Source: Sitta carolinensis (Eukaryota > Chordata > Aves > Passeriformes > Sittidae). Taken from it: a DNA stretch of 64,000 nucleotides. The translations under genes were made by a program, and so were the position numbers. The DNA is taken from assembly GCA_032173965.1 (NCBI GenBank), contig CM063287.1, positions 11,785,859 through 11,849,858 of the forward strand, in the 5' to 3' direction. Within the stretch, counting starts at the first letter, position 1; each line of letters begins with the position of its first letter. The notes below the pieces were generated by a model. That model saw only the letters and a list, made by a program, of their open reading frames with translations, was not told the origin of the DNA and searched no databases. This document shows positions 51,501 through 63,310 of the stretch, in pieces.

Positions 51501-52844
51501 CATTGACATGTTCAATACTTGGATGAACACAAGGGAAAAAGTGTTTAAATCAAAATTACTTCAAAAAGTAATTTTCATAATTATGAGGCAAACTCTCCCA
51601 ACTCAGATAGCTGCCTCCTCTCATCCTGGCATGGTACCCCAACCTATCACATCCATAAATACAAAAAAATGGAAGAGTAGCTGTAGCTGAACATATTTTA
51701 TATATATTGATATATTGGAAACTTTCGGCTTTACTTCTTTTTTTTTTTTTTTTTTTTTTTTTTCTGTTTCACATTGCTGCAACAACCCACATCCCTGCTG
51801 GGCTTTGATTGCAGCTTTAGCTAATTATTTTAGTTGAGACATTTTGTCATACGGTGAATCAGATCTTCAGATTCTCAACTGATCTAAATGAATGCAGCTG
51901 CACTGATGTTAGTGGAGATTTTCCTGTTCATACCAATTATTCATTATCTCCCCAAAAATGAAAATGCAAACTACCATACTCTAAAATTCAGTTTTTAAAG
52001 CAAAGGGATATACCTTTAGTAGCTTTTTTCCAATTTATTTCCTAGAATACTTTGGGAGCTTTATTACAGTCTAGAAAGCACCAAAATAGCACGCTGACTA
52101 ACAAAAAGAAATGAACTATGCCTTCGGTACATTCTCCAGATGTGTTTTCCCATAGAAATAAAACTATAAGATTATTACGACATCCAAATGTATTACATAC
52201 ATCCAAGAAACCAACAAGCATGGAAGTCTACTAGATGACTACTTTTATATAGAGTATAGGAGAAACCAGCATAGGGAAGACTGTCTCACAGGTTTCCTCC
52301 TGATATAGATTGTTGCACAGGAACAACCATAAAAATATTATTTATCTTACACCCCTTCTATTTGGGCTGACAACTGTTGTACTTGCTGGCATGTCAAAAG
52401 CTTAACAAAGCTAATGAATAAAAGCACGTAGAAACACAATATCTTTGAAAGACTCAAGTGTTCTGCAGCTATTGGCATTTAGGGCACTGGATTTGCTTTT
52501 TCTAACGGTGTGGCATAAGACAAAAGCAGACGACTTTCCTCCATCAGCTACAGATTTTCTCAGTCTTTTTGCACAGATGACTGTACACATTCTTCAGCTA
52601 TCAGCACCTGAACACTCAAATTCTTCCTAGCAATATGAACTCCGGTTAAATTTCAGCTGTCATCCTGCCTTACCCCTGATACCTAGAGATACATCTTTAT
52701 AGACCCGCTGTTTTCCATAGCCTTAAATCTTCCGGAAAACAAAAGCAACAAACCCAAAACAACCAAACAAAAAGGCAGTCGAACAGAGACTTATTTCTTG
52801 CTTTGGCATCTAGCTCAGACTCCATCTATCAGATATTTAATGGC
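48561..52844. other. Unique AT-rich DNA, no gene recognised
   Basis: No exon or transposon is identified. Landmarks are a duplicated TGTATAAAAAGAG at 50864-50876 and 50880-50892, and a T26 run at 51738-51763. Minus frames of 106 and 107 codons (50655-51175) overlap each other and have no motifs. Confidence 0.5.
51738..51763. repeat. T26 homopolymer
   Basis: Twenty-six consecutive T with no attached recognisable retrocopy on either strand. Confidence 0.9.
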
Positions 52845-53195
52845 TTGTTTTCCCAGCGTTGCTGGCAGCCGCCGTGCCGCCTGTTTGCGCGGCGGTCTCG
52901 GGCGCGGGGGGCGGCCCCGCAGCGCCGCCGCCGCCCCGCACGGCCCCGAGCGGGCCCGCCCTTGGCACGGGCTCGGGCTCCGCCTGTGTTCCCCGCTGGC
53001 AGCGCAGGAACAGCTTGCAGAGACGCTGCGGCTTTTCCAGCCGTGGAGCTGCCGGTCGGTCGGTTCGCCGCTGCTGCGGCAGCGCCCGGGCCCCGCTGTC
53101 CCCGGGGCGCGGCCCCGCGCCGGGCCCTGGCAGGAGGCGGCCCTGGACCGCGGGAGCGAGGAGCGGCACCTGCCGCAGCCGCTGCCTCATTAGCG
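52845..53195. promoter_or_regulatory. CpG island, candidate promoter
   Basis: This is the strongest CpG-dense segment in the window. It has clustered GCCGCCGCC, GGGGGCGGCCCCGC (Sp1/KLF-type), CGGGCGCGGGG and CCCCGGGGCGCGGCCCCGCG words. Both flanks fall back to AT-rich, CpG-poor DNA within a few tens of bases. In birds such islands usually mark promoters of genes or long non-coding RNAs. No TATA box or certain splice donor is seen; a CAG|GTGACT donor-like site lies at about 53283-53291 on the plus strand. The overlapping 123-154 codon frames are typical of CpG-rich DNA, and the longest opens with TTG. Confidence 0.6.
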
Positions 53196-54587
53196 CTGAA
53201 CCCCCCAATGTTTGGGAACGAAGCCTTCTGCCGATGCTGGCTCTGGCACTTGCTAGATACTAATTAAAAAATTGCTCATTGTTCAGGTGACTAGTGCATT
53301 TCCCCCCCTTTCCTTTCAACTTTGTCAATCCTACTGTTCAAAGTGCTTCTCAGGGATAACAAATAAATTAATGACAATCCATAATAATCGTCTATGCCTT
53401 TTCCATTCATTTCTCGAGGGGGGCCATTGAACCCAATCCTTCCTGCTATATGTAAACTGAGAAAATATTCTCTATTCTTTCCTCTGACAGTTACACTCTT
53501 CATCCCCACTGAGAAAGTCTATATTTATGAGACCACTATTCTTACAATGGATATTTTGCTGACTTTTCCATCATAAATGCAGATGATTTTAAACAGTATA
53601 CTGTTCAATTGCTTGATTGTGAAACTCTGATGTTAATGGGATTATTCATGCAAGCACTCTCCATATTACACAACAATTGCATAATCACTGCCTGAACATT
53701 GCCTTAGGTTCCAGCTCCAGATTCTCCAAAATCTCATCTTCCCACTCTTTTACAAGTTTTATGCTGCATGCAGCTATGACAAAAACTCCCTCCAATAAGT
53801 ACTGAAGATAAAGCACTTAAATTTGGATTCTTTCTGCTTTCTAATGCACATCTTAGCTCTACTGCTCTAGAGAAGGCTTGATAAGATTTGGAGGATTTTA
53901 AAATTTGATTCTGTGTCTGATTTTTTTTTTTTGTCCGTTGTTGTTTGCTGAAAGGAACAGAAATGGCAAAGACAAAACAGTTTCCTCAGTTTCTTCCTAC
54001 AAGGGAACAGTTTTGTTTTATAGCAAACACAAATGGAAGTGCAGCTGTTCAAAAAGCATTTCTAGACTTTGCAATTCTGAAATGGAAAGAGGAAAACTAG
54101 GCAATCATTGCTGCTTTTTTCAGCCTCTTACATTCAGAATTTCTTTGTAGCCACTGCTCTAATAATTTTACTACTCTTCTAATAATTACATTGTTTCTCT
54201 GTGGTCAAAAGGCGGATAAAAACATTCAGCTTTTAGAAGGTGCATTACCCTACAGGGACCAAGGCTCATCATCCATACTAGAAACAGTAGTAAAATTAGA
54301 GACCATCTGGCCTATTTACCTGCTCTTGGAGAAGCCACAGGCCCCATGCCAACTGGAGCTGTGTTGCCAACATTTTGGAAGTCCCCAAAGCTGAAATTAA
54401 TGACCAGATGTTAGTGGAAGCTCAGCATCACCACCTCCACTTCAAACATCTTACTCCTTTCAGACACAGTTTCAGTTGCCTTTGGGTACAGAGAGCATGG
54501 AAAAGCTGGCCTTAGATTCTCTGAGCCCTGCTTGGAGGCTCAGAGTAAGCTGATTTTGCATGGTAGTAGGGAAGGGATGGAGTATGC
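53196..54587. other. Unique DNA between the CpG island and the solo LTR
   Basis: No exon or transposon recognised. AT-rich with short open frames on both strands and a T-run near 53922-53932. Confidence 0.5.
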
Positions 54588-54592
54588 CAATG

Positions 54593-54684
54593 TGTCCTGG
54601 GTTTGGCTGGGATGGAGTTAAATTTCTTCCTAGAAGCTGGTACAGGCTGTGTTTTGCATTCAGCAGCAGAGTGTTGATAACACA

Positions 54685-54724
<40 letters not shown>

Positions 54725-55169
54725 CATTTGGCACTACTTGGTGCTGACCCTCAGTCAAGGACTTTTCAGTTTCTCCTGCTTTGCCCGTGAGGAGGTACTC
54801 AAGAAGCTGGGAGGGAGCAGAGCCAGGACAGCTGGCTGGCCATAGGGACATTCCGTACAACAGAGCATCATGCCCAGTATGTAAACTGGGACAGTTGTTT
54901 GAGAGATGCCAGTCATCGCTCAGGGATGGGTTGAGCACTCCTCAGCAGGTCATGAGCAATTTATTGTGTATCAACTGTCTTTCTTGGATTTTATTTATTT
55001 CTCTTTTTGTTCCCTCCATTTTTGTCATGATTATTTTATTTCAATTATTGAATTGTTTCTATTTCAACCCACAGGTTTTATGTTTTTTTCCTGTTCTCTT
55101 CCCCATGCCTCTGGTGCATGAGCAAGTAGCTCATGGTCCTTAGTTGCCAGCTGGGGTTAAACCACACCA
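54593..55169 (+). mobile_element. Solo LTR of an avian ERVL-type element
   Basis: It starts TGTCCTGGGTTTGGCTGGGA and ends GGGGTTAAACCACACCA, the known ends of a widespread avian ERVL LTR family, with inverted ends TGTCCTGG...CCACACCA. Inside are GTCAAGGACTTTTCAG, AAGAAGCTGGGAGG, TCATGCCCAGTATGTAAACT (a TATA-like region) and TTTCAATTATTGAATTG (degenerate poly-A signal). The 5 bases before (CAATG, 54588-54592) and after (CCATG, 55170-55174) differ at one position and fit the 5-bp ERVL target duplication. No internal coding region is present, so it arose by LTR-LTR recombination. A T38 run interrupts the 5' third. Confidence 0.9.
54687..54724. repeat. T38 homopolymer inside the ERVL LTR
   Basis: Thirty-eight consecutive T replace a short mixed TG-rich part of the LTR just after GTTGATAACACACC. 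It probably grew by slippage after insertion and is likely polymorphic in length. Confidence 0.9.
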
Positions 55170-55174
55170 CCATG

Positions 55175-58100
55175 AAACAATGTCTGTGACAGTAAATCTA
55201 GTCTGAACCTCATAAATATGCTTGCTGCTTTGAGAGCTGCATGTATGAAAAGCTGATCAAAATTCAAATGCAGTATACTCCAGGCTCTATCTGCACTAAC
55301 ATTTTTTCAGTTTTTCTGTACAGTATCATTAGCAAGTGCCCTGAGTCTAGGCTCTCTGGTTTCTTTATGCTTCTATGTCTGGCTTTTTTTTTCCCCCTTC
55401 TGTCATTATATCACAGAGCTAGGAAAATACAGAGCATTGCTGTATGTGCAGTCACTATGTGCTGGCTTAGTGACACAGATTCCTTCAAAAGACAATATTA
55501 TCAAATTTATTACAGCACTTTGTGTATGCACTTGGCATGCAGCACAAGCTGTTGAGATATGGAACTTGAAAGATACTGAAGCCAAACCCCTCAGATCTGT
55601 TGGTCTTTGGGGAACTGGATGGTAATTGTTGTCTGATACATCGGGAAGCTGCAACTACCACACAGTTATGGTAATCTCCCTGGCACAGGAAGAACTGGAA
55701 TCAGCACAGCATCACCTTCCCCCAGCAAGACTCTTCTGCCACCTGACATTCAAGTAAAGGCTGGAGAAAACTGGACTGTTAATAGGTAGTGAAGCCAATA
55801 ACAGAGACTACAGATTAACCCTTCAGAAGTTCTCTGTATTATTTCCTGAACAAACTAGATTTCAAATACCTAGTAATGTTAATTTCACATCTTTGCAGAT
55901 TGTTTTTCCCCTTCTATCCTTATTAAAGTCAGGATAAGAGACATCCACTTCTCTACTAGTCTACAGAACCACTTATTTCATCCTAAGCCAGCCTACAGGT
56001 TGTTCAGGCACAGTTTGCTCTCATTAATCTCTTCTGGCTGCTCCCAAGCATCATCTTGTCCTAGATAGAACTGAAGATGGAAAATACAAAATGGCATACT
56101 GGTGACAGCCCACCCAGATTCCTGCAGACTACACATAGTTGTTACAATGGCAAGAGTAAAAGCAACAAATATAAGACCTGAAATCACAAGTATAACAATG
56201 CAAGTGTCCCAACACTCTCCCCTCGACTTCCCCCAACACTGCAATCTCAGGAAGCTGTCAGTATTCAGGCCTATTTTGTATATGCAGGATAACTCAGATG
56301 ATCCTACATTTTCTATGGCAACCACTGTTTGTTAGAGTAATACATTCCCAATCTCAGAAATTCCAACCTAATATAAACCAGATGATATCAGCAAAAGCCA
56401 ACAGAAACCCCTTCCTCTCTCCAGTTCAATTGCTACCAAATGTGCATGGTTTATCTGAAGGGACATGGGGCATCTCTGCATCTCCCCATCTGTGCAGTGC
56501 TTGTGTGAGAAAAACATGAAATGCTGGCAGCTACATAATTTTAATAAGGAAAACACATTAGTATTGCAAAGTAGCTTGTCTGTGTTTAAACCTTGCCTTC
56601 AATCCTTTCTTGGTACTTACAGCTTCCTTTGCTCAGGCACACTCCCTGTTAGATTAAGCATAAGAAATTTCAGAAGTTGGCCAGTAACTCAGCAAATTGG
56701 AAAGCATTCTATGCATCAAGTCATGTTACCCTTTTTTCTCCATAACCAACCTGAGGCACTCCTAAAAAATATTAAAGCTGGTATTTGTGCTTACCTGAGG
56801 ACTGATCTAAATTTCTTGGGAATCAGTGGCAAGGATTCCATCAACTGACACTGGACTAAACCCCTGCTGCTCAAGAGATGACTTCTGTGCATCACAGGAT
56901 TTAGACACACCCAATTGTGTGTGTTAAAGCGATGAGTGCAAAACCCTCAGTTGCCTCAAACAGAGAGGTCCCATGTGGAAAGCAAGTCTATAACAGGGTA
57001 AATGAATTACTTTCCCTATCTTCTCACCCCATACTCCAGAAAAAAACCCCAACCTTACAAAGGAATGTGGGTTTTATTCTTTGTGTGTTAAGAAACTCTT
57101 AAGGGTATTTTCCTCTTGTACTGTTTTTTTGTCTCTTGGAAATATTTCTCTCTATACTTGGTCAAAGGGGATTCTGTTCTAAAGAGACTTCAGTTCTGTG
57201 GAAAAAAAAATAGCATGCTGAGCTGGAAAAGTGAAGGAGGACTGCAAAAATTATGCAGAAAAAAAAAATCATGGTAATAGCTATATGGGAAGTTAGTCAA
57301 AAAGTACTTTACAATTCCCAGGAGCTACACATGCTCTAGAGTTCAGGTTTGGACAAATTTGAATTGACAGCAAGATATTGTGAAACCCACATTTTTCCAT
57401 AGAAAATAGATTTTCAGGACCTTGCATCTGCACTGACTGACTCGTTTTCTCTAAGTCTTACAATTCTCAAAACTGACGGATTCTGGACACACCTGCTGGG
57501 AGTCTGACCCTGAAGTCACAGGCACTGGACAATTATTCCCGTATTTTCACCCAATTCTTCAGCCATGCTTCCCAGCAGGAAGTGGCAGAGGGGCAGAGCC
57601 AGGGCTCCAGCTGGATGTGCCACCAGGTGCTGCTACTGGGCCACCCTGCTGGGGCTGCTGTGGGGACTGCCTCCTCAGGACACAGCCTGCAGTTTCTGCC
57701 ACAACCTCAGAGACAAATGTTGCAGGACTGTGCCCAGCTTTGGGGTGATTTGCTTAGGCTCCAGAGAGTTCACTTTTGGGGCAAATCTCAGGACAGCCAG
57801 TTTTCCCAAGGTAAATATCAAGTCCTTTGAAGGTTGCTGGTCCTGGATAACCTGGATAGGATGTCTCAGCTTTTGTGGTCCTTACTTCGAAAAGGTTTTG
57901 TTAGATGCAGAAACAACTGGGCAATCTTTGTAAATACGAGGAGTGTTTTAGTATCCACCACCTGTCTTTTGGCATTTTACGTACAAGAAAATTCCTTTGC
58001 CTGAAAGACCTTTAGCTTTAGTTCCTACCTTCCTTCATGGGCCAGGTATTAATGAGCTAAAACTTCAGCTATACTCCTTGACAGCTGATGGAACACAAAC

Positions 58101-61100
58101 AAAAAACTACATGCAACTTATTTAAGATCTATTCCATTAGTTCTAGTACAATTGTTTAATCTTTTACTTATGTATCGTACAGCATTTATATTAAATTTCT
58201 TTCATTTCACAAAATGAATTCATGAGACATCTACTGCTCCCAAGATTTAATTAAGACCTGATCAGATAAGCAGGTTGTACCTTCCACACAAATATAACTA
58301 CAGACCAGCAACCTAATTTATGAATATAAATGCCTCTTTCTACCAAAATATGTCCTATCTAACAGGTCTCTGAAAGCCAGTTAATAAATATGCCAATAGA
58401 TCCTATCTTCACTTTACACATACAAGTTTGTGACAGTACTCTTGTGTGTTAGTAGTAAAGCCATAAAAGCAAAGCATCGGAAAGTTTATACATATATGAA
58501 ATGCTTTGCCAGGAACAGATGGGGAAATGGAGTCAGAAGGAAACTTTTCAGTAATAAGAAAATACTTAAAGAAAAAAAAAGTCATGTGAAAAGTTGAATT
58601 ATTTTTTCAAAAAAAATATTTGGTCCCGTGCAAAATGTGGTATGTATTGTAATATGTATGTAATAATATCAAAGTGTAGAAATCTGTTGTTTCTCAAAAT
58701 TTAATCTGATGCTTTTTCCTTATTTTTATTTCATACCAAAAGCCATTATGAATTTTCCAAAGGGTGAAACTTTAAATTCTGTCTCACTGTGATATTCCAT
58801 TCCTTGAATAAATCTAAGCACAAAACTTCTATAGGCTATGAAGGCTTTAATGAAGCTATTGTAGGGGCACCACACTTTTTCACAGACAACACAGAGGTTT
58901 TTCTAACTAAGCAAAGATAAAAAATACTAGAAGCCTTCAAAGTAGCACTGATTTACTGAAGTGACCAGGACACCCCACCATTGCACAACTATTTTCCATA
59001 ATACACTGCAAACAACTTGCAATGATCCTGACAGATACTGTGCGGCTAGAAGGTCCCCTTGTCACAAAACCCCTGAGTTTGTCTCAAGATTCTTAGTTTA
59101 TTTTTAAGATAAATTGGTTAAAGTTCTTTTAAAAGTTAAAATATCACAAAAGCAAAACACACAAAAATGTAAAATTTAAAGTATTCCTCACAATTTATTT
59201 TCAATTAATTTTTGTTCATTAATGTTCTTTTAGTCAGAACTGCATAAACTAGAACCCATAATATAGTCACAGCCACTTCTCAGTCTCTGCAGAGTGGAAA
59301 CATGAAATACCCCAGTGCTGAGACTGACAGCACACCCTGTCTACAAGTAGTTTAAAACCTGCTTGAACAGCACTGATGGAAGGATTTGTCTGCCTCCTAA
59401 CAGCATACAGCTGCGAAACAGCTTGCAGCACTGAATAGCTTAGAAGATTCAATCTATCCTTTTTTTTTTTTTTTGTGTAAGGCACCTAGAGAATCTAATC
59501 CACTGTCTTTCAACTGCAAAAATAAATTTAATTGGTAGCTCTTCTGCCATACCTAAACCCTCACAATTTATATAGTCAATTTTGAGTAGATATTTTAGTT
59601 TCTCCTTGTTATCACTGGTTTGAAACCTCTAGAACAGATAGTTTCAGGTCTGCCTTTCTTTAACTATCAAACTAGCTAAGCCATCAGCTAGTGGTACAAC
59701 AGACAATGGCCAGTCTGGACAAGAAAGCCTGTTCATTTCTTTAAGTAAATAAATAGGAAAACAGTGGATTGACCTCAGAACATCTGAGCCATAATATACA
59801 GTCATCTACAGAAAGTTAGTGAACCTGGTAAATGTTTGGTCACTAAGAGTATGGACATTAAAAGTTGAACCATATGGACAAAATGAAATAAAAAAGCTTT
59901 TGCTTTTAATGGAATGCCCTTTTGTCAATTATAAAAGCAAGGTCAGCATGTAATGGAATAAAACCCTAGATACACAGGAAAGAATAAAATTTTTTACCAT
60001 CAGGACAACAGTTATGTACTACAATTTAGCAAAATTGAATGAATGCTTAAAGTCTAATTCCAGGCTTCTTAGGGTGTAGCCACTACTGACGTCATCCCAG
60101 AGAATCTGGCTTGTAAAGGCCTTCTCCCTTAATACAACCTGGTTTGGCTGTGTGAGATTGCAGTGACATTCTGCAGATGCTACTACAGCATTAGCTGTGG
60201 ATTGTAGAACTGCACTGGGATCATTGTTTTCTCTCTTGCAAGTTACTCAGGAAATAACTTTTTCTCTTGCATATGCCAGGTGTATGCTGCTATTCATGCA
60301 GTGACTGATACTCACTCAATTACCTGACTCAGCAGTAAAACTTAGTTAGTCCTTCTCCAAAACAAAACCAAATGCAAAAAGAAAAAAAAAAAAAAGAACC
60401 ACACCCGTGGATATCCTCCAGAAAATACATTATGCTCTTTTCTGTTTATGAAGGTCTTATTCTGTTCCAGCACTACTACAATTCATTGTACTGTTCACAA
60501 TCTCTAAAAGTGTCCAAACCTTTCTGTTTAGATAAGCACAGGAAAGATCCTTTTTTTTTTTTTTTTTTTTTGGTTTGTAAAGTTAGAATGATTGGTTTGA
60601 AGCTGAAATGTTTTATGTCCTCTATCACTTAAATTTCTTGACCTTAAAGAAAAAAATCCCCCTGTTTCATCTAGGTAACTTCAAAGAGTAGAAGAGGAGC
60701 CTCATCACGTTTACAAGGTTTAACCTCCTTGCTTTAAAATAACATGGAATAGTTTCTTGGGATTTGTTACAAGCACTATGCACAAAGGCGTATTAATTAT
60801 CTGATCTAAGTTTACATTTGCTTTATCTTCCTTTTGTGCAGACTGTAGTATATTAATTTCATGCTGCCTTCTTAAAAATGGCTATTAGAGCAGCAATTGG
60901 CATTCAAACCAGCTCAAGGCAACTTTACACTGGACACGTGCCTCCATAGCACAGCACTGCCCACTACACTCATATGAAAGAAAGATGAGCCCAATGACAA
61001 AGAAGAAAGAAATTAACTCTTCTGATGTTGAAGATTTCTTTGAGTGCAATTCCTAATATGTGTTGGCAGTAATTTTCCAAGAAGAAAATTTTCTACTGAG

Positions 61101-62228
61101 TAAAAATGTTGATTTTCAGTAAGATCTTTGTCTATGGCTCCCTGGGGTGTTTTGGAAATTATTCATTTCAGTGTCAGTAAAATCCCTTGTACCTTTTCTG
61201 TTAGCCTAAATAGCAAACTTTGTTTAAAGGGGTAATGAGCTTAATGGAAACTTGAAGTGATCATACTTGTACTCCCAGTGTCCAGACATTACAGTACCAA
61301 GTGCAGAAGGCAAGTGGCCTTGTCAGCAGGTTTTCAGGCATTAGTCTACCTCTGAGAAAAATTATTGCATTGCAGGACACTAGAGACAGCCGGGAATGTT
61401 TTCCTTCATATGAGGTAAGGACAACTGAAGAAAATGGATGAGATTTTTCTTCATTTCTGTCAAATTCCATACACAGAGAAAACATTTCATTTTTGAGCAG
61501 GGTATGAAGCAACCTGTCTAAAATAAACAAGTCTAGCTTAAAAAAAAAAAAAAATCAGGTATGAGATGGTAAGGACTGCTGCCAGCATCTATAAGAAATG
61601 ATTCCATAGAGTGGGGTAAGGTACATCTGAAATGACAGGACAAGATAAATATAGCTGTGTGTTACCAACTTCCACTGACTCACAGAATATAAAATCTAAG
61701 AGTAATGTTTTCTTCTGCTGCAGTTGGTCTGAAACAAGGCCTTCTATGATCAAATATTTAGAGGAAAAGGCTGGAAAAAACATGTAATTCTACCTGTGAA
61801 TAAGTCACTTGTTTTTCAACCTTGGTGATCTCAATTAAAATTCCTACCTTATGAATGAGTTAATTGTTTTAACTCTCATGACCAAAAATCCCAAACCCCT
61901 ACCTTAAGATTTCTAAGGCAAGGAACCCTTATTTCAGGGTTAATAGAAAATACACATGAAAATAAGTACCTTCCCACATCAGGAGGGCAGCAGATTGCTT
62001 CTAGGAATCCTTGGTGTGCTGTTGCATGTAGGTGCTCCCACATGAAACCAGTGTTTTTGTTATAGCTGGACTTCCCGTTCTGGCAATGCCAAACATTTTG
62101 CACATTTTCAACAGAGATGCACATCCAAATGCCAACAGCTGTGACCCAGAACTTTGTAGCTCAAAAGCAATCCTTAAGCACAAAATCTACTTTTGGGGTA
62201 CTGAACCACCTTTGTTAAAAGCTTGCTG
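55175..62228. other. Long unique stretch, no gene confirmed
   Basis: Seven kilobases without a recognised transposon. Two frames deserve note, though I do not call them genes. One is a 110-codon minus frame at 55993-56325 with a membrane-like segment. The other is a 122-codon plus frame at 57565-57933 in a GC-richer stretch. Runs of T15 (59460-59474), T21 (60551-60571) and A15 (61540-61554) are also present. Confidence 0.5.
60551..60571. repeat. T21 homopolymer
   Basis: Twenty-one consecutive T, low complexity only. Confidence 0.9.
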
Positions 62229-62232
62229 ATAG
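62229..62232. repeat. Left target site duplication ATAG of the 62.2 kb LTR
   Basis: Identical to the right copy at 62666-62669. Confidence 0.85.
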
Positions 62233-62500
62233 TGATGCCTTAAGCTGTAGTTTTCATATTTTCCAGATTCTATACTGCATTAGTATGTAACTCTGAACTT
62301 CATATAAAGTGTCAGCAAGTTCGCCTCACAGTTCAGTCAGACAAAGCAATCCTATTCCAGCCTGAGAACCAAGGACACCTCTGCAGCTTCAGGCTCAAAA
62401 TGTGCAAACAGCGAATCGAGGAGAGCAATCTGAGAGGATGGGACTTCATTACCTGAAGCTGTAATTGGACAATTGACCCCAATATGGAAATGGACCACAA

Positions 62501-62510
62501 CTTATAAAAG
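62501..62510 (+). promoter_or_regulatory. TATA box of the 62.2 kb LTR
   Basis: CTTATAAAAG lies about 90 bases before the AATAAA signal at 62599, the usual spacing for an LTR whose R region contains the polyadenylation signal. Confidence 0.7.
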
Positions 62511-62598
62511 TGTGAAAACTCATGACTTGGAGTCCATCTTGGGTGCAGCCACAGCCAAGCTCTTGTACTGCCCAAGGTGTATCCTCTGAAAGCCTTTT

Positions 62599-62604
62599 AA
62601 TAAA
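62599..62604 (+). terminator. Polyadenylation signal of the 62.2 kb LTR
   Basis: AATAAA, followed by a T-rich stretch and a GT-containing segment, inside the LTR. Confidence 0.7.
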
Positions 62605-62665
62605 TCACTACTTTATTCCTTTAGCACTGTCTAGCCTCTGTTCTAAGTAGTCTCTCAAGGCATCA

Positions 62666-62669
62666 ATAG
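62666..62669. repeat. Right target site duplication ATAG of the 62.2 kb LTR
   Basis: Identical to the left copy at 62229-62232. Confidence 0.85.
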
Positions 62670-63081
62670 TGCAGTGGAATTCACATTCAATTTGCCTATG
62701 CTACATCCACATGTAAGAGCTTGTGAAGAGGAAAAAGTCTGATAATTAATTATAGAAACATTATGGTCTTGCAACAATTGTATTGTCTATTTTACAGACC
62801 ATACCAGAAACCTCTGTGAAAATGAACTGAAGTTTCAACTTGCAAGGAATTTCTTGGTGGAAAAGAATTTCCACAGCTCTTGGAATTCCAGACTTAGACA
62901 AGGAGCTCAGAAAACTGAAAATGTTACTAAATTGAGCTAAGTACCTACACAGATAAAAGTCTCTGAGGCAACAAACAAAAGCACAATAAAATCGGCTGCA
63001 AAACACCCTGGAGGCGGGGTCCCATTTGTGGTGAAATAGCACACAGTTTCCTGTAAAGGTAGCAAAACCAAAGGGTGCTGA
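62670..63081. other. Unique DNA between the LTR and CR1
   Basis: No element recognised. The 126-codon minus frame at 62761-63141 extends into the CR1 and has no known domain. Confidence 0.5.
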
Positions 63082-63310
63082 AAGAGATTGCAGAATGGAT
63101 AAGGTTGCAAGGGACCAACCTCCCTGCTCAAGCAGACCCATCCTCGATCAGACAGCACGGGATTGTGTCCAGACAATTCTGGAACACCTCCAGTGAGGGA
63201 GACTACACGGCCTCTCTGGGCAACCTGTTCCAGTGCTTGGCCACCCACACCATAAAGATCCTCATGTTCAGATGGAACTTCCTGTGCATCAGTTTCTGCC
63301 AGCGATGTGA
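63082..63310 (-). mobile_element. CR1 LINE, 3' fragment
   Basis: The plus strand shows the reverse complement of a CR1 3' end. The order is GCAGAATGGATAAGGTTGC, a shortened terminus, CTCCCTGCTCAAGCAGACCC, GGATTGTGTCCAGACAATTC, GAACACCTCCAGTGAGGGAG, CTCTGGGCAACCTGTTCCAG, TGCTTGGCCACCCACACC, and TCATGTTCAGATGGAACTTC followed by CTGTGCATCAGTTTCTGCC. The block after GGTTGCAAGGGACC lacks bases found in typical copies, consistent with a small internal deletion. It is moderately diverged and 5'-truncated. Confidence 0.93.

Larger units (their letters stand above)
62233..62665 (+). mobile_element. Solo LTR of an endogenous retrovirus, with exact ends
   Basis: The element starts TGATGCCTTAAG and ends CTCAAGGCATCA, an inverted terminal repeat with one mismatch in 12. 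The flanks carry the same four bases, ATAG (62229-62232 and 62666-62669), a 4-bp target duplication typical of ERV1 (gammaretrovirus-like) integrases. It has a TATA box (TTATAAAA, within 62502-62509), a GGGTGCAGCC motif downstream, and an AATAAA signal at 62599-62604. Length is 433 bp, normal for an LTR. No second LTR or internal region is present. Intact ends and an intact duplication indicate a fairly young insertion. The ERV1 class is inferred from the duplication length. Confidence 0.9.

Noticed and set aside
52803..53267. 154-codon frame over the CpG island
   Set aside because: It opens with TTG, is rich in Ala, Arg and Pro as expected of CpG-island DNA, and three other frames are also open.
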